Shown here piece by piece: positions 1 through 11,560 of a DNA stretch of 64,000 nt. Made by a program: the position numbers and the translations under genes. Source of the DNA: Galbula dea (lineage: Eukaryota; Chordata; Aves; Piciformes; Galbulidae); the NCBI GenBank assembly GCA_013399015.1, contig VWZX01007020.1, positions 744,001-808,000 on the forward strand, in the 5' to 3' direction. The number at the start of each line of letters is the position of its first letter. The first letter of the stretch is position 1. The notes under the pieces were generated by a model, which worked only from the letters and a program-made list of their open reading frames with translations, searched no databases and was not told the DNA's origin.

Positions 1-328
1 TACAGAATATATATAAATAGCTATGAAATATATTATGGAAGTGTTTTGTCATCCATGCAAATGTATAATGAAAAGAGCACAAACTATATTTTAAAATAAA
101 CCCACATAGTGCTTGCAAGTTCACAGATAAAGCACTACTATCAAATCACCATGTAGTTATGACTGATTTATGTTTATACATGTGGTAGAAGATTGATGTT
201 TAGCAGTCAGTCTAGGCTTTAAATGTTTGTCTTTTTTTCTAATTTTTTCACTGTTGGTGTTACTCTAGAGCAGTATTACAAATACCATTTTTCTGAATGT
301 TTTATTTGTTTCTTAAATGTATTTTCAG
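1..328 (+). other. NGLY1: NGLY1 intron, 3' part
   Basis: AT-rich sequence without a coding signal. It ends in a pyrimidine-rich tract and the acceptor AG at 327-328, directly before the first NGLY1 exon in the window. The upstream NGLY1 exons (PUB domain and transglutaminase-like catalytic core) are outside the window. Confidence 0.85.
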
Positions 329-493
329 AGACAGCGATCTTTGCCAGAAAATAGAAAAAGAGAGCTCTTGGAAAGAACAATTGTGGAGCTTGTTGAATTT
401 ATTTCTCCTAAAAAACCTAAACCTGGAGAATATGGTGGAAGGACGTCAGGTTCAATGGCTTGGCGAGTAGCCAGAGGTGAAATTGGTTCAGAG
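329..493 (+). CDS. NGLY1: NGLY1 exon: linker into PAW domain
   Basis: 55 codons beginning RQRSLPENRKR and ending ...ARGEIGSE, phase 0 at both ends. Acceptor TTTTCAG ends at 328 and the donor is GTATTT at 494. The basic stretch SPKKPKPGEYGGR precedes the first conserved PAW strand (SGSMAWRVARGE). The first complete exon in the window. Confidence 0.95.
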
Positions 494-3400
494 GTATTTA
501 ACTTTTGCACTGGTGATCCTTTTAGAGGTAGCTAGTAGAGGTTCTATGATTATGGTCTGCAGAGGAATAGCACTTCTTGGTATTACCATTACTTTCTGGG
601 TAGATAACCTACAGATTTAGTTCAAAGAAAGAAACTTGCAAGAACATTAATTGCAAGTTTGATATGAATTCAGTAGAGGTCTACAGGTACTTTTTGAGGA
701 TTGATGGTGGTCTGTTGATTCTGAAAATACTTGGGAATCCTTGATCTAAAATGTGTTTCAGTCTTCTGTTAATAAAAAATATTTTTTTTCCTTTTAATTT
801 GTTACAGTGTGACAGAACTAGGATGTTTAAGGAAGTTGAGAGCAGTTGGGAAAACTTAAAAAATGTTTATTTGTATTGTTAGTTACTATTGGTTAAAGCA
901 GGGTTGGTTTTGACCAGCTATTTTTGTTAATATAAAAATGTGGGAGCAATTAGGCTTGTGTAAATGGAACAATCTCTTGAATAATAAGCTCAATTGATTT
1001 TCGTGTCAGTGTTTTTGACTATTTACAAAACCAAGATTTTATTTTTAATTATTTCATGCTAAGGCACAGTTTCCCAGAACCATAGCCATGTTTGGCCTGA
1101 GTCAACATGCAAAAAGATGACTCACCTCATCACTTGTTACTTCAGTTTTGTAGTCAGTTTCTCATGCGGAATGACTTATGATCCCAAATAGAATCAGTTA
1201 GTTGAAATGAATGGCTTTCATAGGATTGCTTGTTTGAAAAAGCAAGATTTTATTTCGGTTCTCCATGGTTTAGTAGATTAAATTTCTGCTTTACTGAACC
1301 TCATAAGAACAATGACAAATTTTAAAAAGTAATACTGTGAAGTTACAAAGTTTGAGCCTTTGTTTTTTGAAGTTGATTTCTAAACTCTCATATAGAAGCA
1401 CCTGTATATGATAGTCACAGAATTGCATTTACTATTAAAAATAACCATTTACTTATTGATTGTACAAGAAATATACACAACATATAAATTTTCTATTCCT
1501 AACATGTTAGTCTCAGTTAAATTTGCTAATTTTATGTTATTTTGTTAACAATTACATACAAAAGTAATTAAATGAAAATTTTAAAAATAAAATTACCATT
1601 TCCCTCTGGAAAAGTGCAGATCTGTTGTAGGAAGTTATTTTAAAACTTCCATTTTGCAGAAATGCTTTTGTCCTTCACCTCTCCTGAAAATTACATTTTG
1701 TTTCAGTTGGCAGCAAAACTGAATTCGGAAACCATGACATGCTGTTTAAAAGTAACAAAGCCTTACTGAAATGTATTGGGTAATGAAGTTGTTTGTATTT
1801 TTTGCCTTTTTCAGAAAAGAAAACAAGTGCTTTTTATTCCCTCTGAGAAAGAGAAGACATCTAAACTCTTCCACCTCATTTACAATATAGTAGAAGATAG
1901 TTATACTCGGATTTCCAATAATAATGAAAAAATAAGTGGCTGGGAAACAGGTGTTTGGAAGGCAGAGTCTGTTTGGAGGAAGGTTGAAACAGATTGGAAA
2001 ATGGTAAGGATAACAATTGTTAAAGCATAGAATCTACCATAAGAGTATGATAACTCCAATAAATAGAAAGCTCTTGCCGGTGATTAGCATCAGAACCTCT
2101 CTTGGTGCCCATAGAATTTAGCTGATGATAGTAAATATTACTGTTAAGCTTCCAGTAGAATTGCCAGATTATTTGAGAAATTCAAAATAAATATAGCTTG
2201 TTGTTCAGAAAGGGTGACTGAATTCTCTGCAGATAAATCCTTGCTAAAGAACCAACTTTTATAAAATTATTTCCTTCTTATGCTTTTGGGCAAATACACA
2301 AATGCTGTTTTATCAAAAATCAGTACTTACCTCCAGAAGGATTTTTGTTTGTTTTGAAGAGCAGCTTTATTGTGTACCATATTCTTTGATACACAAAGGA
2401 AGAAATTGACATCCTGAATATTACAGTTCCATCTGCAAGAGGGCAAAAACCTGTCAGTTATCCAGATTACTGAATACCCTGCCCAGAATGTTTCTTATCT
2501 GTCATGACGCTGAGCAGCAGAAGAGTCGTTTGCTCTAAATCTAAGACGACTGCTACCTGTAAGATGGGAAGGGGTCATTTACTAGTCAACAGCTACCAAC
2601 TGTGGAACTGAGCCTTCCTGTTGGGGACTATAACATGTTACTGCTTTGTTCCCCTGTCATTTTACTAGTCAGAAAGGTCTCTGGCCAAATATTCTTCTGG
2701 TTTAGGTAATGGTTTGCTTCCCATTGTTGAAAGATGAAGCTAAGTATATAACTGTTCGTTGAGGTTTTCTTTGCTGTGCCTATATATAACTGACTTGCAA
2801 AATGCAACGAGGGAATAGTTTGGAGAGGTTATTCTGCATAAAAGAGAAGGAATAAGGGAAGAAATTGGAGAGTAATATGAAAGATGTTACAACATGGTAG
2901 GGTAATAGGAATAGGGAAGTAAAACAGGAGTTAACAGAAAAGAACCATCAGTTATGTATTCTGTCTTTGTGGTGGTTTTGATCAAAGTGATTCAGGTGGA
3001 TGATTAACTTGGCCAATCTGATCATAGCTGTCATCATCGTATTTGTGTATTTTCTTGCTATCTAGTGTCCCTTGACTTTATGGTGCACAAGCAGGTACAA
3101 AACACAAACTTACTCGGATTACCCAGAAATAACTTGGCATCTAGGGCTCAAACAAGCTGCCCACAGCAGGTGATAATGAGAATGTAAGAAACTGTAGATC
3201 TGAATCCATAGGTTTCTAAAAGCTTGTTTTCCAGTGGAATAAAATTTGAATGAGTCTCTCTTTTTTTTTTTTTTTTAAATATATCTTTTTTCCACTGAAC
3301 AAGTGACATAATACTTGGACACTATAGTGGAAGATGAGACAGGCTAATGTTTTAGTTTTTATCCCTAAAAGCCAATGTTTAGTGCACCTCAACCAAGTAG

Positions 3401-5356
3401 TAATTAATGGAGTATTTTGGCTTCCTTACTCAAATTTGGTAATTCAGCAGGATCTGATCAAGGGAAGTATCTTGCTTGAACTGACAGAGATAGTTAAAAA
3501 AATTCTGTGGAGATCAGCATGTCCATGAAGTAAAGTTTATATTGACATGAAAACAGGTTAATTTGTTACCTTTTCATAGGTGTTCTTCACTGTTATGTCT
3601 CACACCTTTGGGGTTTTTCAGCCTTCTTAAACATGAGAATTAACGTTTTTATGCCTGGTTTGTAGTAGCACTAAAATTCTGTTTTATAGTTTGTCAGTGA
3701 CATTTCTTATATTAGGGTGTGATCTTTAGTAAAACATACTGGTGTGTTTTATTGTCATTTTATTGTTGTTCTTTCCACTTTAAAAACTAAAGAGCTGTAT
3801 AAATTCCATTCAGTATGACATTAATCAGAAGCCTGAATATGACAGAATTTTGCTAAGTTTTCTTAACTAAAGATTCTGAAAGGATCATGGCACTTTTGAC
3901 TCTTTAATCTGTAATGTACATTACCGTGGCTTGCTGATAGTAGATGCTAGAGCTGAAAGGACCATCAGACACTAGTTACAGAATTCTTCTGAGGATTCAT
4001 AGTAACTTCAGTGGATGTTAACATATAAGCTTGACTGTTCAGCTAGGTGAAGTTTAGAACAGCATTGGGACTACATTAAATTATGCAAATCTCTAACTGT
4101 TCAAATAATGTTAATACAGGATTCATATATGATTAGCATGTATGATTTGCTTTAACCAAGACGTGTCAAGTCCTTGGAGAAGTGGTGTGCATCCAGCAGC
4201 CTTATCTGAAGAATCTAAAATACTAATTACAGTTTTCTTCATCAGCAGTGCTGAACAACCAAAGTGTTTGAGCCAGTGTATTTATATAGAAAACAGAAGT
4301 CTTTTTTTAATTATGAACTTAGGTAAATTTGTGGCTTAAACTTTATCAAGCATGTTGAAATAGATTTGTGTTCCCTAGTAAAGGACTATGAACATGTACA
4401 ATTGCCTAACTCTGAAATAGTCTTCAGGATTCAGAATGAGGTTTGTACAAAATTGTACTAAGTGCAGTTTTAAATGTTCTGAGGCTTGATAAAGAGTAAA
4501 AGTGTACTAACTTAAGATTGTTATGCCCTTTGTATGACAACTAATTAGATGTGTGTTGGTCACGTTAGTTTTTTACATGCTGACTATATCTTTTTTCCAT
4601 TTAGGTTTATTTAGCCCGAAAAGAAGGGTCATCCTCTGCTTCCATCAGCTGGAAGTTTGAGTGCAAGTCAGTCGGTCTAAAAATAGGTAACATTTCAGTT
4701 AGGACAAGCAGTGAGACATTTCAGAGTGGAAGAATTAGCTGGAGACTTTACTCTCCAACAGCAGAAATTGCTCTGATAGGAGGTAAGTGTGGACTTTAAA
4801 TAATTAATTATATAATGCAATAGAGGTGTAACTGGAAATGCTTTGTATGGAGACAGCACTATCCAAATACTAAAAGTGAAGTGCAAATTAATTTTGAATT
4901 TTCCGACTTTTGTAGCAAAGCCAAGAAAATGCTGTGCATTTAATCAAAACTGGTACATGTGTGGTGGCTTGAATCTTGACCCAGTCCTCTGTACTAAACA
5001 AATAATAACTAAAAATTTGCAGCTTTTTTTTTTCCTGCTGTTGATTGACAGGTGAATTTGAGTAGTTGCAAGTGGGATCTTTGAACATTCATTACAATGT
5101 ACCCTTTTTAACATGCATTGTGGTATTATATACTGTCTGGAAGAGTAGCTCACTGAATGATTTATCTTTTCCTCCCGTAGATAAAAATCTTTACTCCTAT
5201 TCAGATTTTTCTGGTGCAACAGAAGTGACGTTGGAAGCAGTTCTAAGTGGAGGGGATGGTGAAGTTGCATGGCAACACACACAGCTGTTTAGAGAGAGCT
5301 TAACAGGATGTGGAGAAAATTGCTTGGAGATAATTATAAACTTCAGTGACCTCTGA
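329..5356 (+). CDS. NGLY1: NGLY1, peptide:N-glycanase, C-terminal four exons (partial gene)
   Basis: Coding exons 329-493, 1815-2003, 4605-4782 and 5181-5356 join in phase (165+189+178+176 nt) to give 235 residues and a TGA stop at 5354-5356. NGLY1 is a cytosolic amidase that removes N-linked glycans from misfolded glycoproteins retro-translocated from the ER, upstream of proteasomal decay. Only the C-terminal part is here: a charged linker (SLPENRKRELLERT) and then the PAW domain, which in this family binds high-mannose glycans. The protein ends ...ENCLEIIINFSDL, matching the vertebrate C terminus. The Cys-His-Asp catalytic triad lies upstream of the window. All three internal donors are GT and all acceptors AG; no frameshift or premature stop is seen. 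TOP2B follows on the same strand about 18 kb downstream. Confidence 0.97.
494..1814 (+). other. NGLY1: NGLY1 intron
   Basis: 1.32 kb GT-AG intron, AT-rich. I see no gene, RNA or mobile element in it. Confidence 0.85.
1815..2003 (+). CDS. NGLY1: NGLY1 exon: PAW domain, central part
   Basis: 63 codons, KRKQVLFIPSEKEK through ...KVETDWKM, phase 0 at both ends; donor GTAAGG at 2004. The core motif NNNEKISGWETGVWKAES is the conserved PAW signature, with tryptophans typical of this beta-sandwich. Codon 64 (Val) begins the next exon. Confidence 0.95.
2004..4604 (+). other. NGLY1: NGLY1 intron
   Basis: 2.6 kb GT-AG intron. It contains a poly-T run at about 3261-3278 and otherwise unremarkable AT-rich sequence. 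No repeat family recognised by eye. Confidence 0.8.
4605..4782 (+). CDS. NGLY1: NGLY1 exon: PAW domain, glycan-binding half
   Basis: 178 nt encoding VYLARKEGSSSASISWKFEC... to ...AEIALIG plus one base of the next Gly codon (phase 1 end). Acceptor TTCCATTTAG, donor GTAAGT at 4783. The motif SWKFECKSVGLK and the RTSSETFQSG strand match vertebrate NGLY1 closely. Confidence 0.95.
4783..5180 (+). other. NGLY1: NGLY1 last intron
   Basis: 398-bp GT-AG intron ending CCTCCCGTAG. It has open frames on both strands, but none shows a recognisable protein. Confidence 0.85.
5181..5356 (+). CDS. NGLY1: NGLY1 terminal coding exon
   Basis: Starts in phase 1 and encodes DKNLYSYSDFSGATEVTLEA through the C terminus ...EIIINFSDL and TGA at 5354-5356. 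The segment DGEVAWQHTQLFR is a conserved PAW element. One small difference from the human protein as I recall it is a Cys-Gly pair near the end (LTGCGENC). Confidence 0.96.
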
Positions 5357-8300
5357 GAACTTGAACTGAAGAGATGTTCTTTGGATTCCTTGAACACGTT
5401 ATACCATAGATACAACGTGAAGATTTGGTTGGCAGTTCCTGTTCATTCCACCTGGCAGCTTATTTCTGTTTAACTGCTTCTATTTAACCAACTTGAGACT
5501 GCACGTGTATTGAATAGGTAAACACCACCATGAAAACCTCTCTGCTTTAAAAACAAACAGCAAAATTACAGGATCAAACCATTAAATACTCTTTTCTTAA
5601 ACTTATTATGGCAGCTCAGGAGTGACAGAATTATGTATGTTGGATGATATACTTTGTTTTGGATTATATGCTTTGTTTCAGAATGTAAATTTGCAGTTTA
5701 TGAGGTGGATTAGCAAGAGATAGTCTCACTCCCTTAAAACAGCACAACACGGTGACAGGGAACTGTATACAGGGGTGTTCATTGTGCTTGACTAAGACAA
5801 AGTGAAATTGCCAATCTCCATTCAAAACTCCTCTTGTATTTACTTTCAGCTAAATCATAGTTCTGAGATTCTGAGTGGAAACCCAAAAGAAAACTATTTT
5901 AGATTGATCTGTATACTATGTTGTAAGAAAAAAAGACCAAGAAAAAGACTTAGTAACACCAATCAACAAAAATGTTTCTGTTTCATGATTTTGATAGCTG
6001 GAAAAGATACTGCTTTAAGACAGAAATTATTTCTTGCATTGTATTACTTAAAATAGACTATGAGGAATTGCAGAACAGTTTAACTGTGTTTTGATAATAT
6101 GAAAGCAGAAGGCAGAATAAATTTAATAGTAGTAAGGTAAAAGTAATTTTCTCACAATTTTGGTCGCAGTCTCTGGGGGAAGAGTAATAGCTGCAGATAA
6201 CTTAATAAAATCATCCACTTAAACAGTAGAGTAGTTGAAGTCCATTATTAAAATGTTTGAATGAATTAACAAGATTGAGAAATGCCTTGCCAGTCTGGTT
6301 AATCATGAAGTAATTCTGTATTTGTAATATCACACGCAGTGAAAAGAAGTGCTTACTTTAGGAACAAATCGATGAGTAAAACCCTCAGACTGAATAAAAT
6401 TAATCTGAAAAAAAGCTGAATAAGACTCCTTTAGCTATCTTTTGGAGTACCCTGTGAAGAGTGAACATTTTGAATCTCTTCATGCATAAGTTGTTTTGAA
6501 GGCACACTCGGATTTATTTCAGTGCAACTGTTAATAAATTTTTACTCCTTTTTTGAAATCAAGTAATTTCTTGTCAATAGTTGCTTATTCATAACTTACA
6601 GTCTCCTGAGCATTTCAGTATTATATGGTGGAAGGATCTGTGCTGCAGTGTACTCTAAAAGTATGGATATTAAGTTATGCTGGCAATGATATAATACTGG
6701 TTGAGTGGTAGGTGATGTTGATCAGGGCTTATGTAGATAAAAATCAGTGCCTACTCAGCTTCTTAGAAATTTAAGGAGGAGGAGGTTAAATGAGGAAAGA
6801 AAAAACAGTTTCCTAGAAATGTATGCTGTGATGTCAATATAGGTAAAGCCAGCAATGTTTTCTAGAATTCAGTTTTGTCTAGTACATACTAAAGAATTAC
6901 TAGCTGTCCAGTGTGCCATCGGTGCCTTCCAAATTTGCCCCGAGATGTAACAGTGAAATCTTTTCAATCAAATTTTATATAAATACTATCAATTAATGCT
7001 TGCAAACTAATTTTGGAGTGCATTGTTTCCCAACAGAATTATGTGAGAGCCTGTGACCAGAACTCCTTCTTCCAAACAAATACTGTGCTGCACTGTTGTC
7101 TCTTTGCAGTGGATCATACAGCTGTTCATTTCTTCATATCCTGTTTTGACTCTGAATGCTGCATGGAGAATAGCAACCACTAGTGGCAACCAACAAAATT
7201 GTGCTAGTAATTTCCTACACCCCAGGAAGTTGCTGGGAAAATGTATGTTTAAAACATACAAAAGAAACCCCTTGTAAGCAGTGTAGAAAGCAAGCACAGA
7301 AATCCAGCAAAATTCAGTATCAATTATATGCTTGCACTGAGAAGTAGATAATGAGAATGATCTCGTCTGATCCTGTGTGATAACCTGTTGCCTTTACTCA
7401 TCAGTTATCCATGGAAGATTTTTCACATATAGTGGCTTAGTTATGGGATACAATTCCTATTATGTGCAACATCAGGAAATGTAGAACACTAAAAATAAAA
7501 TGTGCTTGTTTCCATAGCACAGTGGAATGAAAACAGATGGTAAGCAGCACACATGGCTGCCAGAAGCTGAGAACACCCATTTGCAGAGTTCTTGCAACTC
7601 AAAAGAAAACAAGCCAAAAAAAGGAATTCCAAGGGGGCCAGAGATTGTTCCAGGCAGAAATCAGTCCTCTTCTCTACACTTATGCTCACCATCTCTTCAC
7701 CTTTGGTTGCTTAAGCTAGAAATGGAAGTATACTACAAGTTAAGAATTTTATGTACATTCTTAGTATTTGTCAACACTTCCCATTTGTTAAGTACAGGCA
7801 CTATTTAGAATAAATCTCTAAATTCCACCGTGGTTTCAAACCTCTGGTTTTGGACAAAATTTAAGATTTTCCCAGTGTTCTGTAAGCAAACCAACAACTT
7901 TAAAAAATGTGTCAAAGTTGGAAGAACTCCTGTATCACTGCTTCATATCATATGGAGGTTCAAGAAGCAAATTACAGGCAGGTGGCTTCCTTAAATATGG
8001 TTGGTGGAACAGACCTAGGTTCTGTCTGTACTTTGAATATTTTTTTTAAAGTTATTCAGCATTATTGACAGTAGTTCAACTTATTGTTTGCTAGCTCTTA
8101 AGGTTTATTTATGAGATGCTGTCGTTGCCAGCAGTACTTTATGCCTTCAAGATTATGTGGCATCTATAAGCAGTAATTAGTGATACTATGTTTACTGATC
8201 ATTGATCAAATATTGTTGTCAATGTGTGTATAATGCAAGAGTAATAGAGTAATATCTAGGATAAGATTTATGCTAATCTTGAATATTTAACTCAAGCAGA

Positions 8301-9649
8301 AGGGCAGTAAAGCATTAAAAACCCAAAAAGGTCTTTGGTAGGTTGATAAAGTTCCTTCTTCCCTGAAGTTACTAATTTCGGGAGCAGAATTTTGAGACTC
8401 TCCATCCAATAATGTGGCACTTTGGAACAGCCAAGATATAAGCTAAGGTCAAATGGCCTCAAATATCTGTATTTTTGGGGTACAGATACTGTGAAACGTG
8501 TAAGAATCTCAATAAGACTGCCTGTCTGAAAGGAGAACAGGGTTTTTTTCCTTTGTTTAAGAAACAGGACAAGCAAAACATGTTCCTTTGTTTTCCTTTG
8601 TTTATATCTATTCCTGGGCTTTGTTTTTTTTATGGTAAGCTTTATAATTAGACTATTAGGTTCACTTATGATTAGTTTGCTTCAGTTTCTGCAGCTTTAT
8701 CTTTTTCTACAATTTTCCATCTACTTTAGAATACATTTTAGTTTGCTCTTGATTTATAGAGGATTTTAACTCCCTGGTAAATATACTATGATGAAAATAA
8801 AGTTATTTTCTTTCATTTGGCAAGAGGAGACAAACTAGATAGATGAAAACTACTCAAATTCAGAAAAAAGCAAACCAAAGCAAAACAATACTAATTAAAA
8901 CTGATGACACCCAGAAACCAACAAAAATACCACGACTTAATAAAATTTAATGGGGGAAAAAAATGTAAAGGACTATATAAGCTGGTATTGGCAAAATTAA
9001 CTTCTATGACTGACCCTGGTTTTGTGATGTTTTTCTATGTGCTCACTTATACTTAGGTCATTGAAAATTTTCAGTAGAAGAAAAATGCTCAGAATAGTGA
9101 ACTGCTTTTTTGAAAAGCAATCTAAGAATATCCATTTTTTTAACCATATTTTATTTTTACTAGTCTAAGCTATAGAAATAATTTTAAAACTAAGAACAGG
9201 TTCCTACTGATAGATATGAGAGATATATAGCTATATATATATTTTCATTCCTTTTTTCCAGTGAATAATCTCAGTCTTTGCTTTTGGAAAAACTGTGTTT
9301 AGCAATCTGTTGTAACCAAGAGTTTTAAGAGCATGCTGTAATGATAATGAGATTTCAGAGTGGCATTGAGCACATACAGAGAATTGAAGGACTGAGTCTT
9401 AAGTACTGACTAGCTATGACCTTCTGTTAAAGATCTTACAAATGGGGGGAAAAGATAATTTCAGTGTGCATTTTGATGATGTTTCAGTGTATGTTCTGTT
9501 AATTTGATCCTTTTATCACATTATGCTGTATGTAATTTCATATCCTTGGAACTTCAGTAATATACAATGTGTGTCTCCCCTATACTTAATTTCCCAGGGG
9601 AACGTAGTTTTTCCCAGAAAGTCATCAACTATGAGAGATTAGATCAACT
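5357..9649 (+). other. NGLY1 3' UTR and intergenic DNA
   Basis: The NGLY1 3' UTR must begin here. Candidate polyadenylation hexamers AATAAA occur at 6116-6121, 6393-6398, 6533-6538 and 7809-7814, and sequence alone does not show which is used. The rest is AT-rich. A short AT dinucleotide-like stretch lies at about 9211-9242. No other gene or repeat family was recognised. Confidence 0.6.
6116..6538 (+). terminator. NGLY1: Candidate NGLY1 polyadenylation signals
   Basis: AATAAA at 6116-6121, 6393-6398 and 6533-6538 lie 0.76 to 1.2 kb after the stop codon. T-rich sequence follows the last one. These are candidates only, because the hexamer is frequent by chance in such AT-rich DNA. Confidence 0.3.
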
Positions 9650-11560
9650 TTAGAGAGGTTAGGAAGGGGAATAGCAAAACTCCGATCCTTGACTTCCGTA
9701 GGGCAGACTTTAATTTGTTTAGTAGCTTGGTTTCCAGTATTCTGTGGGAGAGAGTATTGAGGGACATAGGAGTCCAGGAAGGCTGGACACTCTTTAAGGA
9801 TGAGGTGTTGAGGGCTCAAGAGCAGGCTTTACCCATGTGCTGTAAGGCAAGCAGGCAGCACAGAAGACTGGCCTGGTTGAACAGGGAGCTCTGGCTAGCA
9901 CTCAGGGAGAAAAGGAAAGTTTATAGACTTTGGAAGAAGGGACAGGCCACCTAGGAGGAATACAAAACGGTTGTGAGGCTCTGCAGGGAGGGTATCAGAA
10001 AATCCAAAGATCAGTTAGACATTAATTTGGCCTCTGAGGTTAAGAATAATAAGAAAACTTTTAAAAAATATATTAGTAGCAAAAGGAGGCCATATGTAAC
10101 CCTCCATTCCCTAATGGATGCATGAGGGAAGTTAGTGACAAAGGCTGAGGTGCTTAATGAATTCTTTGCCTCAGTCTTTAATAATAAGTCTGTTGTTTCA
10201 AAGGGAATCCATTCCCCTAATCTGGGGAGTACGGTCAGGGAGCAGTGTGACTCCCCCCTAGTCCAAGAGGAGATGGTCAGTGACCTGCTGCATCAGCTGG
10301 ATGAACAGAAAGCAATGGGGCCGGATGGGCTGCACCCAAGAGTGCTGAAAGAACTGGCAGAGGTGCTCACCAAGCCACTTTCCATCATTTTTCAAAAGTC
10401 CTGGCTGACTGGGGAGGTACCAGCAGACTGGAAATCAGCCAATGTTACCCCCATATATAAGAAAGGAGGGAGGCAGGGATGATCCGGGAAATTACAGGCC
10501 TGTCAGTCTGACTTCCGTGCCAGGAAAGCTGATGGAGCTGATCATCCTGAGTACACTTCTGCGTCATTTGCAGCGTGGCCAGGGGATCGGGTCCACTCAG
10601 CATGGCTTTGCAAAAGGCAGGTCCTGTNNNNNNNNNNNNNNNNNNNNNNNNNNNNNNNNNNNNNNNNNNNNNNNNNNNNNNNNNNNNNNNNNNNNNNNNN
10701 NNNNNNNNNNNNNNNNNNNNNNNNNNNNNNNNNNNNNNNNNNNNNNNNNNNNNNNNNNNNNNNNNNNNNNNNNNNNNNNNNNNNNNNNNNNNNNNNNNNN
10801 NNNNNNNNNNNNNNNNNNNNNNNNNNNNNNNNNNNNNNNNNNNNNNNNNNNNNNNNNNNNNNNNNNNNNNNNNNNNNNNNNNNNNNNNNNNNNNNNNNNN
10901 NNNNNNNNNNNNNNNNNNNNNNNNNNNNNNNNNNNNNNNNNNNNNNNNNNNNNNNNNNNNNNNNNNNNNNNNNNNNNNNNNNNNNNNNNNNNNNNNNNNN
11001 NNNNNNNNNNNNNNNNNNNNNNNNNNNNNNNNNNNNNNNNNNNNNNNNNNNNNNNNNNNNNNNNNNNNNNNNNNNNNNNNNNNNNNNNNNNNNNNNNNNN
11101 NNNNNNNNNNNTACTGGAGAGGGTGCAGAGAAGGGCAACTAAGCTAATCAGGGGTCTGGAAAACAGGCCTTATGAGGAGAGGCTTAGGGAGCTGGGCTTG
11201 TTTAGCCTGGAGAAGAGGAGGCTGAGGGGAGACCTTATCGCTCTTTTCAGCTACTTGAAAGGCGGGTGTTGGCCTCTTCTCCTTTGTGACTAGTGACAGG
11301 ACTAGAGGGAATGGGCTTAAGTTGTGCCAGGGTAGGTTTAGATTAGATATTAGGAAGAATTTCTTTACTGAAAGAGTGGTAAGATATTGGAATAGGCTGC
11401 CCAGGGAGGTGGTGGAGTCACCATCCCTGGAGGTTTTTAAGAAGAAGATTGATGTGTTTCTTCAGGGGATGATTTAGGGGTAAGAGTAGCATAGGGCTAT
11501 CGGTTGGACTAGATGATCTTGAGGGTCCTTTCCAACCATAATGATTCTGTGATTCTGTAA
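9650..11560 (+). mobile_element. CR1 LINE, 5'-truncated, ORF2 broken, with assembly gap
   Basis: A CR1 non-LTR retrotransposon on the + strand. Translation shows the linker between endonuclease and reverse transcriptase (CCKASRQHRRLAWLNRELW), then the first RT blocks (AMGPDGLHPRVLKEL, WKSANVTPIYKKGGR, then NYRPVSLTSVPGKLME after a frameshift near 10478). An assembly gap follows, then the ORF2 C terminus (LERVQRRATKLIRGLE, RLRELGLFSLEKRRLRGDL, WNRLPREVVESPSLEVF). It ends in two ATTCTGTG-like units at about 11540-11560, the avian CR1 tail. In-frame stops at about 9952 and 10123, plus frameshifts, make it inactive. The 5' start is approximate because CR1 truncation leaves no sharp boundary. Confidence 0.93.
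10628..11111. other. Assembly gap (484 N)
   Basis: A run of 484 N lies inside the CR1 reverse-transcriptase region. The flanking translation jumps from the block ending FAKGRSC to LERVQRRATK, so the catalytic FADD-type block should lie in the gap. Its stated length may be an estimate. Confidence 0.98.

Noticed and set aside
5066..5282. Separate small genes on both strands over the NGLY1 last intron
   Set aside because: They overlap the well-supported NGLY1 terminal exon or its intron, and no translation resembles a known protein.
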